Positions 29,899-42,292 of a stretch of 64,000 bases of DNA are shown here, piece after piece; the stretch's first letter is position 1; each line of letters begins with the position of its first letter. The DNA comes from Capronia americana. Taxonomy: Eukaryota > Ascomycota > Eurotiomycetes > Chaetothyriales > Herpotrichiellaceae. The translations under genes were made by a program, and so were the position numbers. The DNA lies in the NCBI GenBank assembly GCA_016110215.1, contig JADWQD010000009.1, positions 1,552,093 through 1,616,092 of the forward strand. The letters are read 5' to 3'. A model generated the notes under the pieces. It did not search any database. It worked only from the letters and a program-made list of their open reading frames with translations, and was not told the DNA's origin.

Positions 29899-32865
29899 CT
29901 ACTCATCCTCTCCCTCGTCCCCGTGTTCCCTCTTTACTCCTCTTTTCTCGTCCCCTGCCCCCGCCACATCAATCATCTTCAATAGATCATTGACATAATC
30001 TCTCAACGTCCGACTCACGCTCAACACGTGGAACAAACTGTATTTGTGCGCCCCGAACAATCTCTCATTTAGCCTCACGCCATCCTTTTCAAAAGGCTGG
30101 CCGTGTTTGTTGGCATAGCGCGCTACATTGCGCAAGATCATGGCGCTCATCCAGGGAATGCCGCAGGGGTGATTGGTCCCGTCCATCGCAGTGTAGTGCC
30201 ATTCATGCTTCATCTGGACGGGGTCCGAGTCTTTAACGTCATTAGCCAACTCGTGAATGAGTTTGGACTGCTCGGCAGCAGTTTGGGGGATGTGCATGCG
30301 CATGTGCGGGCCGATTTCACTCGTCTTGGTGATCGGTGATCGTCGCCCACAGTGCGTCCAGCGGCAGATCCAGTTCTCGGAACTCTTGGGATGGAAGCGT
30401 CCGTCAGGCGTTTTTTCTATCTTCAGATGCTCGGTCATGATGTGCTCCCAAAGTCTCTCGCGCTTGGTTTGCCAAACGGGGCAGATGTTTCGAGGATTGA
30501 CACGACCACTGGGATCCTGTACAGTTGTCTGACTCATGTCCCACATGCACCTGAACAGAGGTCGGCCTTGCACGTCAACCGCTACTCTGCGTGGTTTGAT
30601 GCCCTTGATGATGAACCTCGGCGTAGGTCCATTGATTACTTGCGCTTGTGCAGCCACAAAGGTGTTCGACACGTTCTTGATAAATTCCGCTGCGGGTATT
30701 GGATTGTTCTGTGCAAATTTGCCCTGATATGCTTGCCAGATGGCGATCTGGGTAATGTCGTCCATAAGCGACTCTTCAAAACAACACCGAAGCCATCTTG
30801 ATGAGCGCTCGGGCTCGACAAATTGCATCAGGTGTGCATGGACTTCAGGGGGAACGATCGGGATGCTGGCGGGAGCTGTTTGCGACCTCGGGGTCGGCTG
30901 GGATAACACCTTTTCTTCCTGCTTTATAGATTGGTAGAGTAGCAGGCTAGTGAGTCGAGTGATCAAGTTGGGCAGAAGGTGGAATGCAGTGGTTAGGAGT
31001 TCTGTGTTGTTTTCTGGAATCGCGGTATATGCGTAGAGGAAATCGAGGGTGGTTTCCAGGAGTTCGTTGTCGTCAAGGAGGGTGAATGAAAACAACCGCT
31101 CGATGGTTGAGAGCGGCACATCAGTCAAACGATGCACGTCGGGGGTGTCGAGAGCAATCCTGTTGATCGACCGGAGTGCCGAGATCAACATACTCCGGTC
31201 ATCAGACTCAAGGTATGGAAGCAGTGAAAGATACAGGGGGTCTCCCGGCTTCAGCGACCAGTATCGGGTGACTTGTTCTGTGATTTCAAGCGCCGACTGC
31301 TTGTACTCGACAACCCTTGATTGATGTGGTAGAGAGGCGGCAACGGTCAGGAAGTCCTTGAACAAGGAGAATCTGGACAGGAAAAGGGCATTCTCTTCCA
31401 ATATGACCATATTGCGCAGAACCAGGACAGCTTCCTTCATCTTCTCCAACCTGGTCGAGAATTCGGCCGTCTCGAGCTCCTTGTCCGTGACTTTCGGGGT
31501 CGCAGCGCGGATGCGTTCGAGGAGATTCGAGGTCCCCAAGGCGGCATTCAGGGTGTTCACAGGCTGGCCTTCGTCATCTTCTTCGTATGAGATCTCCCAC
31601 TTGACGCCGTAGATGAGCTGTGTGATCTCGAGCGCCTTTTCCAGTAGGGACTCGGCCAAGAAGGGGAAGCCTTCAAATTTGTACTTGTCGCCTCGCTCGT
31701 ACGACACCTTGACCAAATGATGTAGGGCAAAGTCCTGCTCTTCTTGGACCCCTGACCGTAGTCCATAAAGACACCTGAGATAGATATTTGGGCCCGTCAT
31801 CCCAGCTGGGATGGCTTGTTTGAGGAATTGTTGTGGTTCTGGAGGAATTCTGGGCATCGCCATCGCTCTGGCCTGCGCCTTGCGGGGGTAGTAGAGGGGA
31901 TCATTTCCGGGTGTTTGGACTTGTCGCAGGGTGAGGGCGACGGGCTGTCGTGGCTCGTACTTGTCAAACCAGTCAAACCCTGAGCTGCGAGGGTCGACCG
32001 AGGCATTGGTGTAGGTGGGTTGCGTAGGCGGTGGGACTAAGGGGGAGTCTGTTGCGCGTACATTGCGAGTGCGTGAGGGCGCGCTGTCTGGTTGGAATAT
32101 CTGAGTGCGCTTCGGGTCCTGTCTCAACTGGCCTGATATCATCGCGTCAACGGGGGGCGCATCACCCTGGGCGGCATGAAACCTACGGGTAGGGTATCTG
32201 CTTGCACTTCCTGGTTCTTCAGATTCCATCTTCTCCTTCTTGGGTGTCAGCTGCTCTTCTTCCTGGGACTCGCCCGCTCCGTCACCCATGGAGCCGTCAG
32301 TTGCGGCGCGCAGGTTGCTAACGGTGTAATTGTCGACGGTTCGTTTGCGGAGATCGCCTCCTCTGGCGCTAAGGTCTTCGAGGATTTCTTTCGGCGGCGG
32401 TTCTTCTCCCCAGTATGTCGCGATCTCGTACGCGCTGATTAGAGAGTCAAAGGTGTCAGTGAAGGGAACATGGGCGTGATGGTGAAGGAAACGGTGGGTA
32501 ACACGCACGCGAGGTTCTTGTAATATACGGTTTTGAGTTGAAATGTCATGACAGCCTCGTGTGTTTTGCCGAACCCAAATTTTGAGACGAGACTCCTCCA
32601 TTGCATTCGCTCTGCAGTCACGACATCATAACCACCTCTTTCCATGACCACCTTGTATAGCTTGTGCAAGGAGATGGGCCGGCCACTGACTTTGGCGTCG
32701 CGATCGAAGGTTGTCCTGGAACACAGGATATATACCGTCAGCATTCTGTTCCACTGGTCTCCTCTCCTCGCTAGTTTCAACATACCCTCGCTTCTCGTGG
32801 AAGGCTGCCACATCGTTCATGAACTCCTCCTCATCCTCTATTATCTTCCGAGGTGGCTCTGCCAT
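29899..32865 (-). CDS. rsc9: RSC chromatin-remodelling subunit Rsc9-like (ARID + RFX)
   Basis: This nuclear subunit of an RSC/SWI-SNF-type remodelling complex is predicted at 940 residues from exons 32865-32786, 32715-32509 and 32434-29899 (2823 nt). Splicing assembles an ARID DNA-binding domain at about residues 10-110: FMNDVAAFHEKRGTTFDRD, then VSGRPISLHKLYKVVMERGG, and MQWRSLVSKF leading into AAYEIATYW. A long armadillo-like helical middle follows. Around residue 615 an RFX-type module appears (RSSRWLRCCFEE, ITQIAIWQAYQ), and further on are Cys/His-containing segments (WICRWTHCGRRS) resembling a degenerate C2H2 finger. This ARID/RFX order is characteristic of fungal Rsc9. The start ATG at 32865 precedes the acidic EDEEEF stretch. 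It diverges from the Rec114-like gene over 450 bp. Confidence 0.87.
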
Positions 32866-33315
32866 TCTGTCTTGTCCGCTATGTCACATCCGTTCGAGTG
32901 GTTACCGAGTGGTACTTTTCTCGTTGGTGGGACTCGTTCCGGACCGGGGACTGGCAAGGAGGAGGATGCGACTCGGTGGCAGCGATGAGGCAAGAAGAAT
33001 CTGCAGGGGACGGTGTACAGACCATTCAAGTGTTCGCAGGCACAATTGTCAACGCAGTTTCTTTGCCCTTGCAGCTGACTCCGAGTCGGGTTGGCTCTTA
33101 CTTGTCGGCTGTTTCCGCACGGATCAAGTTTTCCGACTGGCCCCTTCCCTCGCTAGCATTTATGCTAAGCTTCCACTCGACTTTGTTCACTCTCCTCTTA
33201 CTCTTCTTTCACCATGGATTGTATGTACTACTAGCTGGTCGAATGCTTCATAACCATTTCAAGAGCTATCCGTGGGTCGAGGCTGCCCTGCGTCTTCATT
33301 GTCTGAGTACCCGCT
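32866..33315. other. divergent promoter of rsc9-like and Rec114-like genes
   Basis: These 450 bp separate two ATGs on opposite strands. No gene is seen. The strand next to the forward gene is rich in pyrimidines (CTCTCCTCTTAC-type tracts). Confidence 0.5.
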
Positions 33316-35363
33316 ATGCCTTCGCAAGGATCTCAACCGCTTTCTCAGTCATCTCCTTTGTGTCTTCCGTTGGTCAAATTTTCCTATGCCACTGTTTCCA
33401 ATGACAACATTGTTCCAATACCATGGATTCATCTGTCCAGCAAGAATGCTCTCTTTGCCATCTTCGAAACAAGCCCCGTTCAGCTGGAGGATGGCCGTAC
33501 CGAGGACAGGCAGAAGTTCAAGGTTCTGAAGGATCCAGAGGTCATGGTATTTGAACTTCGGGAAGACTGCCCCTTCTTTGCGTTCACTGCTTATGGAGCT
33601 ATAGGAGGAGCTCGATCTCAACGCCCTTTCTCTCGAAGCTCGCCGCGTCATGCCTCAAGCCCCGGCTGTCTCATCTGCTAATATTCCCATTGTTGCCGTT
33701 ATTGTCAAAGTGCCAATGATTGCTATCAAGTATCCTCTAGCCAATGGACAGGTGACAACGACCCCCACTAAAGCCTTCCTTGCTCACAAGCTTTCAGATC
33801 CGGCGATTCCAGATCCGCTTCAGCAAGAACGAAGACTATTACGAAGCCATGAAAATGCTGGCGCGAGCCGACGTCCCTACAGTTGAAGCCGGCACCTTTC
33901 CCAGCCTCAAACCTCAGCCAGCTCCGACACCTTCTTCCGTCAATCTTGTCGCACCTGATGAATCGGCTTCTCAAGTCGACGGGGACACTAGTGGTGCTAG
34001 AACATGCGTGTTTAATGATGCCATGACTTCGATCTCAGCTTCTCGGCCGGCTCCAGCAGCCTTGTCTGCGATGGCACCTCCCCCGATGTTCTCGGCATTC
34101 ACGAGCCGTGCAGAGCATCAATTGATTGGACAGCCTCCAGCTATCAGGCCGATGCAGACAGGTCTCCTGACGGAACCCCGCGCAGCCTATCCGAAATCGA
34201 ACATTTCACTAAGTACGACCACAACTCTTGTCCCTGGAAAGCAAGATTCCAGATCCTACCCTGTACAGCCTCCTATTCTAGTGCCTCCTCAGGAAGTGAT
34301 CCATGACCTCCCTCCTAGTAGACAGAAAAGTCCGATCCGGTCAACTGAACAAGAGCATTCAGACCAGCATCACTCGTTACGTGCGACCAGAAGCACTCCG
34401 TCGAGAACCCAACAATGCGACGAGGACGCACAGTTCCACGAGGCTGGACTGTCCAAGCGAGAACCTTCCACGAAAACGACCGGCAAGGGTAAGGGTAAAA
34501 GAGCTGCTGCCAGCAGCACGAAGAAGGCACCGGCAGCGAAAAGGTCACGAGCAGCTGCTGCACCCAGGAAAGGTGGTAAGCCGCCTCCAAAGAAGTCGCC
34601 GGTACCGACAGTTGAAGAATTGCTTCAACAACCGGGATATAGCCTGCTCCCGTATGACTCCTCTGCCAAAACTCGGACCATGCCACGTGCGCAACAGCCG
34701 GTCGACCGACCAGAAGGACTCACTCAACCGCAGAGACAGAGTATGGAGATACCAGAGTCAGAGCACGGGGCCGACCATAGCGAGGGCGGCAGTCCAGAGC
34801 TGGGCCAAGCCATGACCACCCACATAACCCGGTCTGCTTCACGAGCTCTCGCTTACACTCAATCGAAGGGCTTGACCAAACAAGGACCGACAGACGTTAC
34901 CACCTCCAAAAGTGCATTTCCACCATGCACACCCGCGGATCAGATCATCGGGAAACCTACGACTCCGGCATCACCTACCACGCAAGCACGGGGCACTTCC
35001 CTCAAAGCGAAGGACCGACATCAGGAACGAAAGGCCAGCTTGGACCCGCCGCCAGTGACCATTCCTGCTGCACTGGGTGACCCGTTACTGCCCGTGGCAC
35101 AACAATGCCTGGTTCATGACGAGAACTTTGACCTTCTGAATGCGGACTCAAGGCTGGAAGCCTGGAACAACCTTGCGGCTCCGACACGACTAACTGCGTT
35201 GAGAAGTTACTTGTGTGAATTAATACTGAAGGAAAATTTCGTGGATTTGGTAAAGAATATAAGTTCGCTGTGGGAAGGGGCGGTATTAGAAGGCCGTGTG
35301 ACGAGGAGCGTCATGGCAACCGCATCAAGGGATGCAATGGACACCCGAGAAGAAGGGTTGTGA
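33316..35363 (+). CDS. probable meiotic recombination protein Rec114/Rec7
   Basis: The modelled protein has 647 residues from exons 33316-33546, 33605-33751 and 33798-35363 (1944 nt). The N-terminal third reads as a PH-like fold: LPLVKFSYATVS, SSKNALFAIFETSP, FKVLKDPEVMEELDLNAL and MIAIKYPLANGQIRRFQIRF, followed by SKNEDYYEAMKML. This arrangement is what I know from Rec114/Rec7 homologues, which help Spo11 form meiotic double-strand breaks on chromosome axes. A long basic Ser/Pro/Lys-rich disordered middle follows, with a GKGKGKRAAA-type patch. A helical C terminus (TALRSYLCELILKENFVDLV) fits the Rec114 trimerisation region that binds Mei4. The first intron (58 nt, GTATTT...CTATAG) is inferred from frame change. 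Without it the frame reads on to an early stop at 33681. Recognition rests on pattern memory, so this is moderate confidence. Confidence 0.62.
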
Positions 35364-36622
35364 CCAACCGTTTCCAACTCGGGAAGATGAAGTGAGACGA
35401 GGGACGGCGCCACGACTCGTTCTGAATAGGGGAAAATGAATGAGTGTATGTGATGACGAGATCCAAGCACTTCCTCAAGCCTCTGCTGTACACTGGCATC
35501 TTGATTTCAGGGGTTCAGAGCATATCATCATCCCATGACGCCAATCTGCGCTGTGTGTGCTATATGTGAAAGAAGTTCAGTTTAGAGTTGAAGCAATGAT
35601 CACGGAGGTCGAGACCACTTTGTTTTAAGCATGAAATCTACATTGATCCCTTCCACAACTGTCCAAGGCTTGCACAAGGAAGGGCTGGAACACGGGGTAG
35701 GCAGCCTGAATTGCGCACTGGTAACGATATCGTCCAGAGAGGAGCGGTGCACGTTTGGAATTTGGCCGTCGTTACGGTAACTCGACTCCATTTGAATCGG
35801 TTCAGTGCTGTCAGTGTTCTTCACATTCGCGTACGGTGGGAAGGGAAGGACTTTGATGATCCCATCTATATCAATGCTTATGCATGTTTGATTTCTCATG
35901 TGCAATGTCATATGCCACTTGAAGTAGGTATGCACAGGAGGTACAGGACGATGACCCGTTAGAACCACCCACGCCGTCGCAGCTAAGCCGCCCCGATGGC
36001 CCTGCGCCGAGGTCCCGTCCTCTGGTTCGGATGCCCTTTTGACACGTAGCCTCCATGAAGATCCATCACCAAAACCAAAGACGCAGCAGCAATGTTGTAG
36101 TAGAGAGAAGACAGCATCCTGGAAATGTACATTTGAAGTGGACACCAAAAAGCGAGAGCTTGCTGAAACGAGAGATCAACAATGGTGAAAAAGGTTCGGA
36201 TGGGTTTCTAAGTTGGTATGCATTTTTGTTCGGATTTGTCTGGCAGAGACGGCTCTCGAGATGGAACTTTGGTCCCCCTGGCATGCGAGACCGAAGAAAG
36301 TTCTGCAGGGTGAAAAGAAAATGGTCGGGATGTGTGTGACCAATACATGTGGTGGTCTCACGATCTTCCGAGCTTGAAGGTCAAAGATCGGTTTGAACAG
36401 TAGAACGTCCCTCCATCGCTGCCACCAAAGCCATGCCCAATTGTTGGTATAGCACAATGATGCTGCACAAGAAGTTTGAAATCTGGGGTATAGCTCGAAA
36501 GAGCCCAAGACCGCATCGCTATCGTAACGCCCAAAATGATCCATGAAGATAGGCGAAAGACCGCTCCAAACGCCAGGCTAAAACGCAATGATGCTTGGAA
36601 AGACAAGACACGGCCACAGGCG
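35364..36622. other. convergent intergenic region, 3' UTRs
   Basis: No convincing gene is seen between the stops of the Rec114-like gene and cdc25. A reverse-strand frame open at 35600-36148 has no recognisable domain and lies directly downstream of cdc25, so it is probably 3' UTR. Confidence 0.45.
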
Positions 36623-38438
36623 CTAATAGGAGAGCATTCGGTGATTTCGGCGGAGAGCGTCGAGACCAGATTTCGCCCCAGCGACCGGGGTATATTCCAG
36701 GCCCATGTCCAGATCCATGTCGCTATCCAAGGTTCTTCGGCCCATGGCGGTAGGGCTTGAATCGATAGAAGGTGAATGTTGGCCGAAAGCGAATGTCTGA
36801 GCCCGAACAAGCTTGGATCTCTGTTTCACTTTTCCGAGACCCCGTTCGCAGTCGAGAACATGCTCCTTTGCGTGCATCTCGACATAATTTTGAGGATAGC
36901 ACCTCAACCGGTAGTCTTTGAAGAAGTTGCTATAGCCACCGTCTAAGATGTAGGCTTCTGGGTATGTCAATGCTGGGTAGCATTCCGCGTTGACGGCGCG
37001 ATCCTTGTTGCGTATGTACTTCGCCATAAGAGGCGCGCGGTGAGCAGAATATTCACAGTGAAAGATAAGCAGCGCTTTCGGCGTCGGCTCAATCTCGAAG
37101 AGTTGAGCTGCAAGCTTCTCCTTGTCGTTGAAGTTTACAGCACCTTCAATGTGGCCGCCATCATACTCGTATTCGAATCTGCAGTCAATGACGACACGCT
37201 TCTCGTACAGATGATCGAATTTCCCGTCTAGCACTGAGACCATTGTCTCCTTCGTTATCCGAGGAAGGCAGCCCGTTTCACCTTCCAGGCTGAAGTGGGG
37301 TAGTTGGGGGACATGTGGCGCTTCGACGTCCATAATAGAAGGTAATAATGAAGGAGGCGGGCTAAGTCGTTCCTTCTCTTGCCTCATCACATCTTCGGGA
37401 TGTTCAAACATGCTCAATGATCGTCGGAACTGCTTGCGAGGTCTCACCAGAGGGTTAGACGACTTCCTCATGTGGTTGGATATTGGGGAGCCATTGCGAG
37501 ACGAATGGCCTGAAGAAGTCAAGCTTGGTCGAGAGCGTGGAGGAGCAAACACAGGAGCGGCTAGTCGTGCAGCCGGTTTCTCCTGCACAGGAGAGCTTTC
37601 AAAGATCTCCGAGAGTGAGAGAGAGGATGATGTCGCAGGCTTGCTCGAGAAGTTGCCATTGCCAAACCGGAACGGAGGCAGCTGGCTTTCGAGGGCAGGC
37701 CGCTGGGGCAGGGTGCCGGTACTAAAGCCCTTAGCTTTGGCTAGTGAAGGCCGTAGAAGCCCTGGTTTCCGTCTCTCTTGAGGGAGGTTTAGCTGTGGCA
37801 ACTCGCTCGGAGAATCAGCAGGGGCTGATGAGGGTATCGACAACGTGTCAGTCGGGGTCAGGTCTGGTGTGGGTGACTGTAACTGGATTGCCATTGTGCA
37901 GAAAGGCATTTTGTGCGGTAGAGGAGATACATCCAGGTCCATGTCCATGAGGGAATCATTCGCTCCGGGGGAGGAGGACGGGATGGGAGGTGTTGTCAGG
38001 TTTCCTTCGCAATCATTAATCGATAGAGCCCTTCTTGTCAACCAACAACCACTCACTGTGACCTTCCTGTGCAAACAAGCCATTGGGAAAGAGGGACCTC
38101 CGAGGCGTAGGTAGTTGCGGACTAGGTGCAAGTTAGCATTGGACAGGACAGCTTTATCATGCCAGGGTGCATGCAAACCTCTGGTCTATATGAAAGTTCT
38201 GTGAAAGGTCCGCGGCCAGGCTGGCTGTGGGTGATGATCCTCGCACCGGTTTGAGGCTGAAGTAATCCGGCTGTGACTTCTTCATTGACAGGTCTCTGAA
38301 GTTGAAGCTGTTCGTGCCAAAGGATTTGGCAGCCGCGAACGAAGCATATGATGGAGGAGCATCTGCTCTGAAGCCTCCGCAGTGGCCCATGAATACTGGA
38401 GGCTGCATGGCCGCCAATGGTGATGAAGCTTCAATCAT
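36623..38438 (-). CDS. cdc25: M-phase inducer phosphatase Cdc25 (NimT)
   Basis: This is the dual-specificity phosphatase that removes inhibitory phosphates from Cdk1 and triggers mitosis. Exons 38438-38179, 38121-38057 and 38004-36623 give 568 residues (1707 nt). The first intron has a perfect GCTAAC branch point. The second could use GTGAGT (38056) or GTCACA (38062). The N-terminal 330 residues are Ser/Pro-rich and disordered, the usual regulatory region, with many SP/TP sites. The rhodanese-like catalytic domain follows: ITKETMVSVLDGKF, VVIDCRFEYEYDGGHIEGAVN, then the active-site loop HCEYSAHRAP with C425 and R431 (CX5R), and YPEAYILDGGYSNFF. The length agrees with the family. The upstream region is unusually long and gene-free. 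Confidence 0.93.
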
Positions 38439-41400
38439 GTTGCGCTAATGGTGATATAGATCTTCAGCTGCTCTTCCTCTGTTCCTCTCTTCTCATCACC
38501 AGTGGTAACGGTACCGAAGGCGGCAGAGTTCGTTTGGTTCCCGCCCGAAAAGTCGGTTGTACAACGTCGAAGCCGAAACCTGGTGGGGTGACAGGGAATT
38601 CAGACCGGAACTGAACTGACAGTGACCCTTGGAGAGCTCGATATCATGCCCTTCTAAGGAGCCATACTGTTGGAAGTCGGACTGCAGGGAACGGCTGGCG
38701 GAGGACGAGTATTAAATCGGCTTCTCATATGTCAGTCACGGCGGAGGCGAGGGTGACTGTCAATGGGCACCGAGCAGGAAGCTTCTGCTTCTCTCACTGA
38801 CAGGAGACAGCTGGGTTGAGAAGAAGCTTCGACCTGGAGCTCGGTGGCCTGAAGAAGGAGGGGGAAGAAGAGTTTTAAGACTGGTGCATGGTAGCCGGTG
38901 TTGTTGCTGGGCAGCATTGACGTTGGAGAAGTGGGAGATGCAGCCCGCTGGAGCACTGCAAGGCACAGACTTGCAGCGTCCCAAGAGCACCGGATGTGGC
39001 CTAGAGACCGCTATTGCGGGCCCGCCTATGAATCGAGAAGACTGGTTGGCAGCGCACAACCGCTCAGCTATGGCACTGGCACTGACAGCCGCTGGGGCGT
39101 CGGTTGATCTGTTCTATCTATGTCCCTGACTTGCCCGACTATGGCTGTTACCGTTCGAGACGCTCATGTCACACAGACCACAGCGAAGCCTTATAAGACA
39201 AAGCTCAGTGAAGCCCAAGAGCAGGTCCAGAGCCAGCCCGCATTGCCCGGAGCAATATCGAGGCTATGCCCGGGCGGTCACGTCCATTCCTAGACTTTAG
39301 GGTTGCTTAAGCTCCAAGCTTCGGACCCCACACCCAGACTCACCACTGAAAGGGCCGCCGTGCCTGATCGAGCCTCGCAACAATCCGACAGGTGAATTGA
39401 GTTCGACCTTTTACGAACTGCTCCGCCGTGGCTTCAAACTCCAAGTTTCTTCCAGGTTTCGCGTTTCGAAGCAACCACTCAGGCTGTGTATCTTATGTTT
39501 TGCTATGTTGCCGTGTCCCGCTTTGATGTCATGATCGTGCTTCCATCCTCTCGTCGGCTGATCATCGCCCGATTCCCTCGGGATTGTGTATATTGGATCT
39601 CGATGCAAATCTTGGGCCATGTTTGTCGTTTGCCTCTCTGGCGCTTCGAGAGCGTCCTCTGACCACTGCCACTTCCGTCAATTTTAACCCGGGGCGGGAC
39701 AGTTCTCCATCTCAGCGCTCCCTTCAAGCTAGCCCTGAGATAGGAAGGCGAAAGAGACTTCAGCGCATCCTGCAAGCCTCGCGCGCCATGACGCGAGGTT
39801 GCCCTGTGCAATAACCGACCGCTACCGGCCTATCACTGGTTGCAGCTTACGGTCCTGCAAGTCAAGGGAAGCTGTGCGCGGGTGCTGTGGTTCTGTTCTT
39901 GATGTCATCTGGCCTCCATAGCAATGAAAAGCCCTGACGAACCGTAATACTCGTGGATGGGCGCGTGCGGAAATCACTTTGCCATACTACCATATTTGGG
40001 TCCAAAGAATGGTCTGCCCTGCGGAAAGCACCGCAACGCGCGAAAGACACGAAGGTCTAGATGCCGATGTGGGAATAATCCTTGGGATCTTACGTTACGC
40101 ACCCAGGCCCTTGACACGCACAGGTTGAGATTCACATGCGTATCTCTTCGGATGTGAGGTCCTACAAGGAGAACACCGAGAGGGGGCGAGCAGACGAACA
40201 TGGTCTTCCGACCTCAGCTCGACATTGGATTGCGCCATCATCCATTCTTATCAATCCCGTGGTCAAGGCCACCGGTGCCTTATCCGATAGAGCATGGCTT
40301 CAGGCCTTAGTTTGCTTCATCTCCTCGCTTGTGGCTGTTGCCCACGGGGACACCGTGCGAATGAGGCCGAGAGCTTTCTTCTTCCCAACGATGCCGGATG
40401 AAGTTCAATGTCTCATAAGAAATCCTCCGGGAGTGGCTTGTGATTAGTACACTGTACGAGGTACTACTCGCAACACCCCCTCACCTCGAACTGTTTCTTC
40501 TCTCCGTGAACACAAGCAGCGAGCACATGCAGCCATAAGGTCATGCTAGATTTGTGCTGCAACTTGTTTCACACTAGTCATGGTTGCCCTCGGTTGCGGC
40601 GTTCAACTACCGATCCCCCACAGAAGGACCGCCGACATTGACAGTTCAAGCAAGGAAGTGAACCATCTCAACGACCAACCTACGGTCACTATACGTCACT
40701 CACTCATCTGCGGTCTCGCGACTTCCTGATTTCTATATCAACATCCGGCTATTGATGCCGCCTTCTTGCGTTCAATCGCGATCGAGACACAAACAACTGA
40801 AATGGACCGGCCTAAACGTCGTGCTACAGTATGGTGACGCAGCAGACTGTTCCTGTACGCTGACAGCGGGGCAGAGCAATTAGTAGTCCTTGGATGAATC
40901 ATCTAGATGACAGGCCGTTCCCCGCTCGGTGCGACACAGCTGATTCCGGGGGATTCCCTGGTGAGACTTGATGTGCAAGCTCCATGGCGAAGTCAGCTTG
41001 GCTGTTCAATATGGCGCGCCCTGCGAGCCTCGCAAGCAAACTTTTGGCTCCCGGCAAACGCTCTGAAAGGTCCGTCGTCCGTCTCAGCAGCAGCATCATC
41101 ATCATCATCTTCGATTGAGCAAGTTTCAGCACCTGAGTTGGTGCCCCAACGGTCTTGACTCCTGCCATGGAAGATAAAATCTCCATCCATGGTGTTGAAC
41201 CTTGATCGATGGAGACGCGTCTGCCAAGAATGAATGTCAACAAAGACCGCGTCGGGAAACACCAGATCATGTGATGATCTGAAATATTGCTGTCCTCGTT
41301 CTCGTCCTTGTACTTGTAGCCTCCGCTGTTCTCATTATCACCATTGAGTATAAGCTGAGGATGACAACACAGACCTTGCGCCTCCCATACTATGTATGGA

Positions 41401-42292
41401 AAAGTTGGTCTTCCCTCCAAAGATTCCCATTGACGTGGGAATACGGTCTCCAAGTGCCTCGTACTCGTACCCATACGACACAAGACATTCCACGTCCACA
41501 GCCAGCGTCATAAATTCCAAGTTGTGATTGTTGGAATCCCATTAAGCCTTGGGGATGGATACTGGGTGCTTGTGCTCGTACGTGGGACGTGCTTGATCTA
41601 CTTAGGATCCAGAACACGCAGGCGAGTCGAGACGAGGCTTGCGAGATCGTCTTGCAAATTCGCGATCAGCAAGGCAGCATGCTTCGGGAGAATGCAACGA
41701 GGGCGCAACGCATTCTACTCGTAATCTCTCAGCCAACTTTATTTCAAGCTCATCTCGGCTGATCGACAGTGATGAGCGAGACCGGCAGGATTTTTTCGGC
41801 AGATCGGCCTCGCCTGACATTCATCATCGCATGTCGGCAACACCAGCAACAGAGATTTTAGCTCGTAGGTCACTGGGAGTCAGTTCTTGCCTGTGGACGG
41901 TGTGTTGGTGTATGCTGATCTTGCGAGTAAGTACGAGTAAGTTACATACGCCAGTTCGTTGGTTTCAGAGGACTTTCGATTGCGAGTCTTGCCTACGACT
42001 ACGACTACTGTATAGGAACCTCTGACCTGCACTCATACTGTGCACAGTATGGTGTATGGCTACGAGTACAGACAGTCATGGTAGGTCTCGCCTGTTTTCC
42101 TCTACCTCAGCTTGACGTTGAAGTCAAGCCGCCGGAAGGACATGATGCCTTTCCATTCTATGTAGTATGTTGGTCTCCCGTTGTTCATGTCTCGTGCCGC
42201 CCTCGCGCCTCTACCTTTACTCGCTACGTAGCTCGATGGCTCGGTGGCCACCCAGCACGACGCGACTGCCCAATTCCGATCGTTTACCACCC
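38439..42292. other. gene-poor interval of 3.9 kb
   Basis: No ORF here resembles a known protein on either strand. The longest is a reverse frame at 40899-41483 that contains a poly-Met/Leu run created by TCATCATCA repeats, which argues against coding. The right end is the downstream flank of the phosphorylase gene and the left end the cdc25 promoter. A non-coding transcript or a gene with many short exons cannot be excluded. Confidence 0.5.

Noticed and set aside
35600..36148. Reverse ORF of 182 codons downstream of cdc25
   Set aside because: It has no domain and no convincing start, and it sits where the cdc25 3' UTR should be.
40899..41483. Reverse ORF of 194 codons with a poly-Met run
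   Set aside because: The run derives from a TCATCATCA microsatellite and the first codon is not ATG. There is no homology cue.
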